64,000 nt of DNA from Aricia agestis (Eukaryota > Arthropoda > Insecta > Lepidoptera > Lycaenidae), in NCBI RefSeq assembly GCF_905147365.1, contig NC_056422.1, positions 8,372,501 through 8,436,500 of the forward strand. Reading direction: 5' to 3'. Below, piece by piece: positions 11,125 through 21,843 of this stretch. The notes beneath the pieces are model-generated. The model was not told where the DNA came from. It was given only the letters and a program-made list of their open reading frames with translations, and made no database searches. The first letter of the stretch is position 1, and the number at the start of each line of letters is the position of its first letter. The position numbers were made by a program, and so were the translations under genes.

Positions 11125-13090
11125 AAGAAAATTAAGCCGAAAATGGACGATCAGCGGAAATAATTCGTGTAGTTTTGAAAATCGCTACAGTTATTCCTTG
11201 AGATATCCAGATAAACATATCGAAAATCCCCAAGGGTGGGGGGTGAGCTAAAGGTGTAGGGGGGGGTCAAAGGACCCTTTTTTTAGATTTTAGCTCATAA
11301 GTCTAAAACCTGCACAAATAGCATAACGGTTACTTCTAGGAAAACATTCTACATAAAATTTCCTTTAAATTTGATCCTATAATTTTTTTTGTATGGTCGA
11401 TACTTTAGAAGTTACAGAGTGTTCAACTTTATATAGGTATAAAAAATGAGACGGTTTTATAAATAAAATAAAATTGGTATGTTTTCAAAATATATTCAAA
11501 ACTAGAAAATAATAATTAGACAGTCTTAATTAAATCAATAATTTTCTTCTACTACATCATCATCATCTTCACCTTCTATATCTACCAAATCTACAGGTAC
11601 GCCATTTGTACACGAACCCAAGCAGCCGTTGCATACTAGACTGCACGTGATACCAGCTTTTCGGCATCCACAATTACCAGTGCAATCACTTTTGCAGCGA
11701 CAAAATATTGACTTCAGCACGGTGTCAGGAGCTGGAGGATCATGAGTGGTAACAGGCTCGAGGTTTCCATCAGCTCCTCGCTTCCATCCCCACATTTCAG
11801 GAGGCAGTGCGTTACCTAACCACTCTTGTACTTGGTGGAACACTCGGAATGAGTGAAATTTTGCTGATCCTTTTGTAGGTGGGAGAGAGGAAAGATCTGG
11901 TTTGGATTTGGTGCTGGATTTGACAAAAACTGAGTATCGATGTCTGTTAAGATCAAGCTGATCAGTGGCTGCACGATACATCGTCAAAAAACATCATTTC
12001 TCCTGACTCTGCTATTTCTTCAGATGTTGATGTTGGATTGTAGAAGATGGCGGCAATATCCTTGATTTTTGGTTTTTGATCAAATAGCTTAACAACTGAC
12101 ACTTTGCCTTTCCTGTAAATAGCTGAAGTTGTGTCGCAACCGCTGAAGCTATGTAGGAAAAGAATGGAAGAGCAAAATGAGAGTTTTTGGAGTTCTTGTG
12201 AGGAAAATATTTGCATTTCCACTTTACCTCTTCCTGGCTTCACAAAGAATATTTGCTTATCTGGTGGTGACAGAGCCATAAGAAGGACTATTAAATCTAT
12301 ATCTTCCCCAACAACAGCAACCTCAGGATAGTTTGCGACTTTTTCAATTGCACTTTTTATAATTGTACAATCAGCATCACTAGGTGCCACTCGTGTTTCA
12401 ATTTGCTCTGCCTGCATTTTTTCTGTGAGGAGTTGTATAAGTCGAGACTTGTTTTTCGCATTAGCTAGGAAATGCTCTTGTTGAACTGTAACTTTCATAT
12501 CAAGACTCTTCATCAAGATTCTCGCTCGTGCTCGCTACTATAAGGAGATATTAGTTAATAAAAAGAAGCTTTAGCACATGGAAGTAAGGTTCATTTTAAT
12601 ATTTCAAAATGATGTAGTAAGCCTTCCAGCTGTATAGTACTTCCTAATTCCATGGTGACTAGTCTAACGTTTTGTAATAATAGCAGCTAGGACAAATAAT
12701 TATCTGTGAATAGCAGGTATTTGAATCAGAATAAGTTGTTTTCTTAGTCTCGGACGTTCGATGCGTGTTATTTTCGCGATTCGCACTTTTGAGGAATTTG
12801 ACCCCCCCTGTAGTTCCTAAAGTATCGACCGTACAAAAAAAATTATAGGACATAATTTAGAGGAAATTTTATGTAGAAAATTTTCCTAGAAGTAACCGTA
12901 ATGCTATTTGTGCAGGTTTTTTACTTATGAGCAAAAACCTAAAAAAAGGGTCCTTTGACCCCTCCTACACTCTTAGCTCACCCCCCACCCTTGAGGACTT
13001 TTGACATGTTCATCTGGATATCACAAGGAATAACTGTAGCGATTTTCAAAACTACACGAAATATTTCCGCTGATTTTATTAATTTGATCG
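11125..13090 (-). mobile_element. Long-TIR DNA element with nuclease/CXC gene
   Basis: About 280 bp at the left (11128-11416) and right (12808-13085) are inverted copies. Paired words include ATCAGCGGAAATAATTCGTG/CGAAATATTTCCGCTGAT, CTACAGTTATTCCTTGAGAT/AAGGAATAACTGTAG and GGTCGATACTTTAGAAGTTA/TTCCTAAAGTATCGACC. The enclosed 1.4 kb holds a minus-strand reading frame with FEN1/XPG-like and CXC domains. The extreme ends have diverged by small indels, so no target duplication could be fixed. Insertion into the middle of a SINE shows that it moved as a unit. It is probably an internally deleted derivative, since no DDE transposase core is visible. A superfamily such as Academ (which can carry XPG-like nucleases) is a hypothesis only. 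Confidence 0.6.
11535..12516 (-). pseudogene. FEN1/XPG-like plus CXC-domain element protein, frameshifted
   Basis: Two overlapping minus-strand frames (12516-11962 and 11987-11535) join into one protein of about 320 residues if one T is removed from a six-T run (read on the minus strand) near 11975; the change could be real or an assembly error. The first part has VGEDIDLIVLL and, about 60 residues later, SGCDTTSAIYRKGK. These resemble the acidic motif and the GCD plus helix-hairpin segment of FEN1/XPG PIN-like nucleases. The end has a cysteine pattern CRCKSDCTGNCGCRKAG..CSLVCNGC, the tesmin/TSO1-type CXC DNA-binding domain, followed by an acidic tail (EGEDDDDVVEENY). I recall multicopy unnamed insect genes of this type. 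The N-terminus seems cut off, because the frame before 12516 is closed. Its position between long inverted repeats argues that it is the element's own protein, not a host gene. Confidence 0.55.
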
Positions 13091-13571
13091 TATTACCTCC
13101 CCTTTTCTCTCTTAATAGGCCGGCAACGCACCTGCAGCTCTTCTGATGTTGCGAGTGTCCATGGGCGACGGAAGTTGCTTTCCATCAGGTGACCCGTTTG
13201 CTCGTTTGCCCCCTTATTTCATTAAAAAAACCGACCAAACGACCTAGGTCCTTTGCCCATAAATCAATTTCTTCGACGGTACATTGTAGTTGCAGCGCGT
13301 CGCGTGCAGCCAATGTGCTGAACCTAAAATGGCCATTTCCTCAATTAGACGCAATAAACTTGGCAAGCAATTATGTATTCCCTTTGTTTCTTGGGGTGTT
13401 ACGCTCTTTGACTCCAGTATGAAGCAGCGGATGTCAGTTGTCACTCACCAGGTGTGGACTGTGGTTGCTGGTTACGGCATGGTTTTGGTATTATTGTACT
13501 ATTTTGTGGTGATGGATTACCAGACGCTATAGTATTTAAGTGCTAAATTATTTTGACTAAAGTCTAAATTC

Positions 13572-13745
13572 AATATTTACTGTAGGTGAAGTTGATTCAC
13601 AGGTAGATAGAAGACGTGACCTACGAAATTTGGTCGCGTCTCCGACAGAATAATAAATGACAAATTGACAAAATCCGACCAATTGACATAGGTGGTACCT
13701 GAGGTGGTACCAGTAGGTACGTCAACTGCCTACGAAAAAAATTTT
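13572..13745. repeat. Decayed MITE copy, CTATCAGAG family
   Basis: GTGAAGTTGATTCACAGGTA, TTTGGTCGCGTCTCCGAC, CCGACCAATTGACATAGG and CGTCAACTGCCTACG follow the order of the 2652 family. The right TIR is lost. Confidence 0.5.
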
Positions 13746-14180
13746 TCGATATTAAAAAAAAAAAAATATATATTACATTAAGTTAAAAAAAAGTATCAAT
13801 ATTAAATCTGGCTAAAACACAAAAATATTAATAAGTTTTTAGTTGTAACTCTTGGCTGCCCCATTATCATAGAAATATAGTACCTACATATTTATTATTC
13901 GCAGCCTACTACAAAATTTTCACTTATTACTCAAAGCAAGCAGAAATTTCTAGATCGTCGACTTTGAATTCTCTCTCTTTCTCAACTTGCCAATAAAATC
14001 ACAGATCCATATTCCGTTGCATCGATAACCGTGTTATGATAACAGCAGATGTTTCTGAGCGCAGGTGTAAAACACGTTCTATACGGGCCGTATGAGATGT
14101 CGCCGTATGATAATACCTAATAATGATGCCACAGACCACATAGCGACAGAGATAACCCTCGATACGTGTGTTCTACAATA
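13746..14180. other. Intergenic, nothing recognised
   Basis: An A/T run lies near 13754. No gene or repeat end is seen. Confidence 0.4.
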
Positions 14181-14380
14181 ATCATATTGATTTTCATTCT
14201 CTACATTCGAATTTTCAGGATGAAACAACTAAAATCTTAGGCAGGTATCCATATATTTTCAACTATGGATTCCCCACATTTTTATGATAGTCGGTGGTAT
14301 TTTATTATACTTGCCTAGCATTTAAGTCGTTACCTACATATTGAAAATATCGAATGTAGAGAATGAAAATTAATATGATT
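14181..14380. repeat. Foldback repeat, about 38-bp arms
   Basis: AATCATATTGATTTTCATTC followed by TCTACATTCGA (left) is mirrored by TCGAATGTAGAGAATG and AAAATTAATATGATT (right). The spacer is about 120 bp. Probably a small palindromic MITE of unknown family. Confidence 0.5.
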
Positions 14381-14899
14381 AATTCGAGGGGTAGACGAAT
14401 ATTATTCGACTTTGTGTAAATGTTAGCTATAGCAAAAATTACTAAATAGATAGGAAGAGACTGCACCAATTTTTTACAGATCGGTATTTCTAAAAAACGT
14501 GTCACTAATCATAATAATATTATGATGCAAAGTTAAACTAATATCATGTATTGTAATTTGTAAATTTGGTAAAAGTATTAAAGTAGGTAATACTTTAAGT
14601 TAATTATTTAATCGAAAAAAGAAAAGCAGCATAATATTTGAAGCTTTATTTTGGTCCTATAGAACTCTTTTTTCGTAGTAGTGTTTCTGTTTGGGTACTT
14701 GTTCTCTACCAATACTGCGTGCAGCGCTACTGCCATGCCACAGATTTAAATTGATTTAAATTATAAACCATTTCATAATGGCGAGGCAGGTGTCTTCAGA
14801 TTATACATTATTAATGTTTTTGCTTCATAAAAAAATTAAATATATCTGTGAATAAGAATGATGTTCATCTGTCTTAAATAAAAAAGAAATTCGATTTTG
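14381..14899. other. Intergenic, nothing recognised
   Basis: AT-rich. No credible frame or repeat end is seen. Confidence 0.4.
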
Positions 14900-15100
14900 C
14901 CACTGACATAGTATGTAGTGGATTTTGCTGAAATTTTATGATTATTTGAGTCGCGAATTCCAGCCCAAACCGATGAAATTTATATATGGAGTTACTTTGA
15001 GCCCCGGGAAAGAACATAGGATACTTTGTATCGCTGAAAAATGTACGGTTCCTATGCGATAAATGAATTTTGGCGCAACGGAATTGCGGTCGTCATCTAG
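14900..15100 (+). mobile_element. Helitron 3' portion
   Basis: CCCCGGGAAAGAACATAGGA, GAAAAATGTACGGTTCC and a terminal CGTCATCTAG before host T (15101) match the interior and 3' end of the short Helitrons at 46948 and 60288. A 5' end of the expected type is not seen. Confidence 0.55.
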
Positions 15101-15116
15101 TGTCCTATGATTCCTA

Positions 15117-15275
15117 TACAGTGTGTTATTGTAAACACCGTTGGGGTATGACGTATGAGTATGACGACGGATTTTTTCGAGTTCCCAGCATTGTTCTCAT
15201 AAAAAGGTTGTTCATTTTTGACGGGCTCATTTCATGGCTTTAAGGACAACGGTGTTTACACTAACACACTGTTTA
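15117..15275. mobile_element. MITE, TACAGTGTGTTA ends
   Basis: TACAGTGTGTTATTGTAAAC followed by ACCGTTG at the left is mirrored by CAACGGTGTTTACAC then TAACACACTGTTTA at the right. It is 159 bp, with no coding content and no certain target duplication. Confidence 0.65.
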
Positions 15276-15642
15276 ATGTATAGTCGGTCCCCCGACACAC
15301 CGTGACAACAATTATGGACTAAAATATTACTTTACACAAGTTAGGAATTATTTGAACTTGAAGGCAGTAAATATTATTTCATTACTTTTTAAAGTTGTTT
15401 GGCGGGGGTTTTTTAAATTTCTTAATTTATTAAATTAAGAGTATCATTGCATTTTATATCATTGATATTGTAATGTGTCTAATATGCATACTTTATCAGG
15501 AATGTACTATATGTCTTTGTATTTATGTATGAAATCGATTATTACACAAATACACTCATACGTATAACACGTTCGTGTGTGTGCGTAGAACAATACTCTT
15601 CCGTTAGCCGTCACGGTCGGTTAATTGTTAAGTTATGAGCTT
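15276..15642. other. Intergenic, nothing recognised
   Basis: AT-rich. No gene or repeat end is seen. Confidence 0.4.
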
Positions 15643-15883
15643 AAGGTGGCTTTCCGATCCACGCAGCTAGCAACCGCCACCGACAAAAATTCAAACAAAA
15701 TGCCACTTTACGACGTAGGCTATAGGTTTCATTTTCTACCAACATTGGTCTAGCGACCCATGCCGCCACTGCTTTGTAGTGGTGTAGAACAAAATGATAC
15801 CTATAATTTAGGACATGAAGTGTTATTTTGTTTGTATTTTTGTCGGTCGCGGTCACTTGCCGCGAGGGTCGGAAGACTACCTT
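15643..15883. mobile_element. MITE with about 65-bp TIRs
   Basis: AAGGTGGCTTTCCGATCCAC and CCGACAAAAATTCAAACAAA at the left are mirrored by TTTGTTTGTATTTTTGTCGG and TCGGAAGACTACCTT at the right. It is 241 bp. The 71-codon minus-strand frame spanning it is an artefact of the palindrome. Confidence 0.6.
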
Positions 15884-16015
15884 TGCGTTAAATGTAACCT
15901 ATTACAGGTTACCGACTGATTACAAAAAGAAAGGTTGACTAACTTGGTTAGCAACCACATGAATAAAATATTATTATTATTTAATATGAGTCAGGAAAAT
16001 TATTTTTCTATACTT

Positions 16016-16230
16016 ACTGAGTGTAACAAAAGTAAGTTAGAATACTTAAGGGGGGTATATGTGTTTCTTGTAGGGAGTTCACTGTGAAAATAGCAGCGCT
16101 GAAACACCAATTTTTTCACTTTTGTATGGGCGAGCGGCGAGCGGCCAGCGTAATGAATTGGCCCAACTCTCTACATGGAATTCATACACACCCTAAAGTA
16201 TAATCACTTAGTTTTGTTACACCCTGTATA
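16016..16230. mobile_element. MITE, GTGTAACAAAA family
   Basis: The left end ACTGAGTGTAACAAAAGTAA and the right end TAGTTTTGTTACACCCTGTA are inverted copies. The interior shares words with the 24622 and 31845 copies (GTATATGTG, TATGGGCGAGC, CATACACACCCTAAAGTAT). It is about 215 bp. Confidence 0.6.
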
Positions 16231-16301
16231 CTTATCGAAAGCCCTGTATATAGTTGTCATTAAAATAGACTGGGGTCTGAGTTCTGACTTCTGAATAGGT
16301 A

Positions 16302-17838
16302 CACACACTGGCAAAATTAGCGGAACATAGGTAAAAAGGGCCAAAACTTGAACTCAAGTGGGTCGGGCTGTCTGAAAGCCTTTTTTATAGCTTTTAAGCT
16401 CATTCAAGAAATAAAATATTGAACAAAACTGGCAAGTTGACAGGTTTTTATACCAATTATGCCCTAATAAGTGTTTTTCGATTATTGACGTTGTAAGTGT
16501 TCCTGATAAGAATGGCGTTTTAGCGGGGTGCAAGGTGTGCTCAGCTCATTTGATTGTTTGGTTTTTGGAAGAACACATTGCTTAGATACAAAATTAGTGA
16601 TTTCCCAGCATCTGCAACAGCTAGAGCTGTAACCACGATAGAGAAAGGTCACACCTACCGTTCGGTCAGTCAGGCCTTAGGTGTGTCGGCTTCCGTGGTT
16701 CATCGTAACTTTCAACGCTTCAGAGAGACTGGATCTTACGTTCGGAGACGAGAACAAGGCAGATATCGGGTGACAATGGTTCAGGATGACCATTTTGTAA
16801 GGAAACAAAACTTAAGAAATCGACCTCAAACTGCTATGCAGACACGAAACCTGTCGGAACAGGTCCAAGATGAACGTGTAAGTGATTGTACAGTAAGAAG
16901 AAGACTCAAAGAAGTTAAATTAAACTCAAAAGTGCCAGCAAGGGCACCAAAACTTGAGACAGGACACCGAAGAGCCAGGCTAAGATTTGCGCGTGAACAT
17001 CAAAATTAGACAAGTGAGTGAAATCTTGTGCTGTACAGTGATGGGAGCAAATTCTGTGTATATTGTATTGACAGGCGATAAAGAATGTGGATAAATCATA
17101 AGGAAAGCTACAGGCCATCAAACTTACCGGAAACAGTGGCCTATGATGCAGGCTTCGTAATGGTTTGGAGTTGCATATGATTTGGAGCCCGCATGGAGCT
17201 GATGATTATAGATGATGGTACTTTGACAGTACAGGGCTATAGCACCGACATCCTGGAACTGCATGGTGTGCCTTTTACACAGTTTTAGGTAGTAATTTCA
17301 ATTTTATGTGCGTCCATAGAGTAAGAAAATCGGGCATTATTACCTAAACGATGCTGGCGTAGCCCAGGTGGAGAGGCCAGCGTGGTCTACGGATGTGGAT
17401 CCGATTGAAGACGTGTGGCACATCAATGGGTGAACGGTACGAGTTAAAATTCCAGCTTCAAAATGTGTCCAGGAGCTCGAGTTGGCGCTACTGGAGGAGT
17501 AGGAGAATATCCCACAGGAAACGATTGACAATTAAAATGCAAGCATGGAATGGCGTATCCAGGCCCTCTTGAGATCCATAGAAGGCATTAACGCTTTTAA
17601 CATGGCATTTCTTTAATAAAAATGGAGAATTTATCTTTAAAACTTACTACTGAAATTTCAAAGATTTTCTTCATTTTTTGATTTTTGCTGATTTTTTTCT
17701 ATTTTTCACGTTTTTATGCCCTAAATTTACATAAAATTTATTTTTTAATAATTTTAGTAAATAATAAATAAAAATCAGTGAACAATTTTTTAAAAAATTG
17801 AAAATTTTGTTATGTTCCTCTAATTTTGCCGGTGTGTT
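16302..17838 (+). mobile_element. Tc1/mariner-type transposon, dead
   Basis: The ends are inverted: CACACACTGGCAAAATTAGC with GGAACATA at the left, and TGTTCCTCTAATTTTGCCGG with TGTGTT at the right. A TA lies outside each end (16300-16301 and 17839-17840), as expected for Tc1/mariner. The length of about 1.54 kb fits an originally complete element. It carries a broken transposase gene. Confidence 0.75.
16554..17570 (+). pseudogene. Tc1-like transposase, multiply broken
   Basis: An open stretch to 17009 encodes an N-terminal paired-type helix-turn-helix region (RAVTTIEKGHTYRSVSQALG, then SASVVHRNFQRF) and the second DNA-binding part (TVRRRLKEVKL..), typical of Tc1/Tc3 transposases. It has no proper ATG start. 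The catalytic region continues only as fragments in changing frames. A piece near 17350-17420 reads AQVERPAWSTDVDPIEDVWH, the counterpart of the 'SPDLNPIEHLW' end of the DDE domain. Several stops and frameshifts separate the pieces. Not functional. Confidence 0.7.
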
Positions 17839-18083
17839 TAGTATACCTCAGGGATAGTCGAACAGTGAACTTACTTTTTCTAGAAATTAGATATTAATCA
17901 ATGATCATTTTAATGGTCTATTTGATTAATGAATCAGTGGGGAGTGAAAATAAAACTTGCAGCCCGGTATTAAACCTAGGCTATCGTTATCATAAGCATA
18001 CATTGATGGATAAGATAGATATAAGGTGTGACTTTCCCGTAGAGCCGTTAAAAGTAAAGCCCGCGCCAGTGCATGTGATGTTA

Positions 18084-18632
18084 GGGCCAACCCACACGTA
18101 CCACAATCACAACCACTCCACAACCGTATCACGTGGTCGGGCGTATAGTTCGTATTGTAAATGAGGTGGACCATTCACACGTACCACATTTTGCAGTCGT
18201 TGTCGACCACTTGTGTGGTCCAGATACCGACCACATCGCAACCACGAGCGAACTAGTGGCCGACTACATCGCAACCACAACGTTGCGTCGATGCAACAAC
18301 AGTGCGCACACGCCGCCCGCGCTCTCCCCCCCCCCCCTCCGTTTCATTAATTTCTTCCAAAACTTTCGAACAAAAAAAAATGGGTTTCCTCTTCGAATTT
18401 CATTACTTTGGTCACACGTGTGTCGCGAAATGCTCAAAAAAGCCGGAGTCGAACTATATTGTCTGCACAGGTGACACGACGCACCACTGGCGACAACGCA
18501 ACCATGTCGGCATTTTGTCGGTACCACAACGCAACTACAAAAAGCTGCAGCGACACCATACACACGTAACCTCTGCTCGACGACATTTTGTCGTTGCGAT
18601 GTGGTGTGGTTGTGGTACGTGTGGGTTGGCCC
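18084..18632. mobile_element. MITE, GGGCCAACCCACACGTACCA ends
   Basis: A near-perfect inverted pair of about 28 bp lies at the two ends, with TA outside each (18082-18083, 18633-18634). The interior is rich in short words of the ACCACATCGCAACCAC kind in both orientations, plus a C run near 18330. Several overlapping ORFs of 80-140 codons on both strands look like shadows of this repetitive sequence, not genes. Confidence 0.65.
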
Positions 18633-19398
18633 TAAGCAGCTATACTCAACCGGCGACCCACCGGCACTTCATCAATGGCCCACGTGAATACCATTTTGAA
18701 ATTCACGCCCACCGGTAAAATAGTGAAAATTCGAAGTGAGAGCCGTGAAAATTTTGCTACTTTTAAATGGGTCATTTTCAATTGGGAATATTTATACGTA
18801 AAGGTCGGAGCAGAGGGCGTTACTAGCACATAATGAAAAACGACACATCGAATCAGAATATTTTGGACAGAAACGTTTCTAAACGTCGAACAAAACTTTT
18901 TTTTCTGTCTAATCTGGTGCTGCCTCTAGAGTGAAAACATTGCAGTTGTTATCATATAGACTTGATGCATTGCAATTTGCAACATTGCATGTCACGTTGC
19001 ATTGCAGCGGACATTGCTTTTTTGGATTTTAAAAGCTAAACTCTTTTTTCGCTACGAGGTAAAATAAAAAAATAGCTCAGTTAATTAGTATTTCTTTGCT
19101 AATTAACATTCCTCATCGGAATTTGGAATGCAATCGGATCGCAACTCACATTCTAATCATTTTAATAACCTTCTCGTGCAAGGATTTCTGATATTATATT
19201 TTAGATGTTATGAGAAAAAAAGTAATTGCAGCGAACTATTGTTTTATTTCACAAAAAACTTGTAAAAGGAACAGAGATAAAACTAATTGAATACTTAAAT
19301 ATAATTTAAAGCCAAAAAGTCTTCCGCATAGTTGGAAACAACATTTGAAATTAGACTACTCATAGAGCCATATAAATTTGGTAACTGGTAAAACGTGA
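18633..19398. other. Intergenic, nothing recognised
   Basis: A run of TTGCATTGCA-like words near 18960-19010 is the only visible structure. No gene is seen. Confidence 0.4.
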
Positions 19399-19674
19399 CG
19401 TGGGAGAGCCATGCTTCGGCACGAATGGGCAGGCTCGACCGGAGAAATACCACGTTCTCACAGAAAACCGGCGTGAAACAGCGCTCGCGCTGTGTTTCGC
19501 CGAGTGAGTGAGTTTACCGGAGGCCCAATCCCCTCCCCTATTACCCTATTCCCTCTTAAAAGGCCGGCAACGCACCTGCAGCTCTTCTGATGCTGCGAGT
19601 GTCCATGGGCGACGGAAGTTGCTTTCCATCAGGTGACCCGTTTGCTCGTTTGCCCCCTTATTACATAAAAAAAA
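19399..19674 (+). repeat. Metulj-like SINE, intact layout
   Basis: Begins CGTGGGAGAGCCATGCTTCG, continues through GAAAACCGGCGTGAAACAGC, a pyrimidine-rich tract, GGCCGGCAACGCACCTGCAG and CATCAGGTGACCCGTTTGCT, and ends in an A run. This is the full arrangement that the interrupted copy at 10991 can be compared with. Confidence 0.7.
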
Positions 19675-19903
19675 CGTCTGCACAAGTGTATATATTTTGA
19701 TAGTAAGAAGCTATGTAGTTACTAAACACCGTTAAAATACCTATGATAATTTTCCTGTTTTTCTTGCTTCGCGGAAAACAGTTGGTCTAATGTGCAAGTT
19801 TTACGTCAAGGTCGTCTCTCGAGTTTAAGTCTTGACCTACAAATTAGACATTTGAACGGAAGCAACCAACTAACGACCTTTATAGCTTGCTGTACTAGCA
19901 GAG

Positions 19904-20053
19904 GTAGCATGGTCACCATAGAAACGGTTTCTTTCTACGGAAAAATAGACAAAGTGACAGTTAGATAATGGAAATCCGCCATTTTGTCGAAAAAATCTAT
20001 CAGTATGTCGATTCTTCCGCAGAAAGAAACCGTTTCTATGGTGACCATGCTAC
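19904..20053. mobile_element. MITE, GTAGCATGGTCACCATAGAA ends
   Basis: About 37 bp at the left end are mirrored at the right end, including GAAACGGTTTCTTTCT and its complement AGAAAGAAACCGTTTC. It is 150 bp. A 77-codon frame beginning inside it is not credible. Confidence 0.65.
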
Positions 20054-20293
20054 GCCTGTAGATGTTGGTTTATGTAGTGGTGGCCAGGTGGCCACAAAGG
20101 AAGATCTTCCGACCGAGCGAGGTGTTATGCTCAGTCAGGCCGAAGCCCACGTGATACATTTCAGCTGTCGTATGTATAGTTGTATACCGAATCGCGCTTA
20201 GAAAACTTCGATAGCGCGATGCAGGAATGTGGCGCTAGTTGTGGGTACCGCCACACTAGATGATATGCCTAATCTGTTATTATTTGTAATGAT

Positions 20294-20618
20294 CTAAGGC
20301 TGGATTTATATAAATCCGCACGGACGCGCGGTTTGACCGCTACACCGTGTGATTACAAGCCAATGTTTGTAAGGATTTATTGGAGCAAAATTCCTTATCG
20401 TGCGTTGCGAAAGGGGGCTAGACGGAAAAAGTTGTAACGACATGACACGAAAGTACGACATAATACAAATAGAGCAAAAATGCTTTGTTAGCCGTGCGGT
20501 AGCCGGTAGCGCGTATTTCTCTCGCGGTTGCGCCGTCATTTACATACATTTACTTGTAATCTCGCGGTGTAACCGCCAAGCCGCGCGTTCATGCGGACGT
20601 ATATAAATCCAGACTTAG
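20294..20618. mobile_element. MITE, TAAGGCTGGATTTATATAAA ends
   Basis: CTGGATTTATATAAATCCGC and ACGCGCGGTTTGACCG at the left pair with AAGCCGCGCGTTCATGCGGA and TATATAAATCCAG at the right. The arms span about 55 bp with several mismatches. It is 325 bp. Short ORFs on both strands are by-products of the palindrome. Confidence 0.65.
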
Positions 20619-21241
20619 CACAAGTGAACTCAATACAGACTATTATAATTCTAAGAAGATAATCGTATTACAATGTTATCTAATTATCTATTAAGACTAC
20701 GATAATCAATTGAATACAGTAATCGTCTTACAAAATAGTATTATCATTACAAGATTATTCAATAAACTTTCTCATAATAATTAATACCTCTTGATCGCTA
20801 CAACTGTAAATATTATATGACTGTCAGTCATAATTTTTATACAAAGATTATTGTTTGATTAGTAAGTGATAAATTATTACTATATGAAAGATGAAACTAT
20901 TATTTGAATGGATTAACAAGATGTTCTCTAAATACAGATTGAGGAAAACTTTTGTTGAATATCCTTTGACACTGATTAAAGAGAAACCAAAAAAAATATA
21001 TTATTATACTTACTTAAAGTTTAAAACAGTTTAAATATCACACATTATCTAAAATATATTCAAATAATATTTTATAATACACAGTGCGTAGCCAGCTGTC
21101 ACTATAAAAATGCATAGAGTCATTGTGAGAGCTCCGCGTTTTGTGTATGACAAAAATTCTGATAAGATAATAAAATATATCCTTATATTTGATAAGGAAT
21201 AATTAAGATCGATCTACTTTCTATCCTAGAAAAAGTAACAG
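20619..21241. other. Intergenic, nothing recognised
   Basis: AT-rich, with repeated GATAATCGT/ATTACAA-type words at 20650-20770 but no clear unit. No gene is seen. Confidence 0.4.
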
Positions 21242-21351
21242 TATGAGAAAAATACTTATTAAGCTTTACTTATTTAAAAACACTCTCCTTATATAGTTAT
21301 ATAAGGAGAGTGTTTTTAAATAAGTAAAGCTTAATAAGTATTTTTCTCATA
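21242..21351. repeat. Perfect 54-bp inverted repeat, 2-nt loop
   Basis: Bases 21242-21295 are exactly complementary to 21298-21351, with only GT between. The arm begins TATGAGAAAAATACTTATTA and ends ACTCTCCTTATATA. No mismatch is visible in 54 pairs, while most palindromes in this window are clearly decayed. It may be a very young foldback insertion or a hairpin replication/assembly product. Confidence 0.9.
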
Positions 21352-21843
21352 AAATTTCGATCCTCAGGAAATCCCGAACAATACCGATTTGGACCCAAGT
21401 AGAATCTCGGTTTCAAACTAATTTGGTTACCCATAAAAAATACTTCTAATACTACTTATTTTAAATTGAAATACTTTAATAATTGCTTTAGGCAGACACT
21501 TTAAGTCCCCGGAAAGGACTTACAATGACTTTTATACAGGAAAATGCACGGCTCCCGCACAGCCAACGAATTTGAGAGATATACATAAATAGTTACACCA
21601 TAAAAGAGCAACATTGCGTAATGGAACTAGCAATTGTAATGCTGAGCAGACAATTATAAAAGGAGTTGTATATATCATCGGCTTTTTACGTTAAAGGTCT
21701 GGATCTTGGTATCGGAATAGTTCTATTTTTGCCCAACACGTCGAGTCCAGTACTAGTTACAGGGGGCAACGGCCGCGGTGATGTACAGGTGTATTAAGTG
21801 TAGATAGAGTTCGGTGTCTATGAAGTATAATATAAGCGCTCTT
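21352..21843. other. Intergenic with a Helitron-like scrap
   Basis: At about 21480-21580, AAGTCCCCGGAAAGGACTTA and GGAAAATGCACGGCTCCCGC resemble the interior of the short Helitrons. The rest is unremarkable. Confidence 0.4.

Larger units (their letters stand above)
10991..13230 (+). repeat. Metulj-like SINE, interrupted
   Basis: The head (10991-11112: GAGCCATGCTTTGGCACGAA, GAAAACCGGCGTGAAACAGC) and the tail (13097-13230: GGCCGGCAACGCACCTGCAG, CATCAGGTGACCCGTTTGCT, then an A run) match intact copies at 19399-19674, 39063-39397 and 44799-45137. The break lies in the pyrimidine-rich tract, where the 11125-13090 element has inserted. The Metulj name is from memory. Confidence 0.65.
10862..13278. 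mobile_element. MITE split by nested insertions
   Basis: The left part (about 10862-10965: CTCAGAAAAGTTGTTTCATA, then TGTCAAACCCAGCCGACTGA) and the right part (13231-13278: CCGACCAAACGACCTAGGTC, then TCAATTTCTTCGACGG) are the two halves of one CTATCAGAG-family MITE. A GTAC flanks each outer end (10859 and 13279). Everything between is a SINE that itself contains a long-TIR DNA element. Confidence 0.6.

Noticed and set aside
18133..18718. Overlapping ORFs of 99-138 codons on both strands
   Set aside because: They all lie inside a palindromic MITE with biased words; no family motif and mutual antisense overlap.
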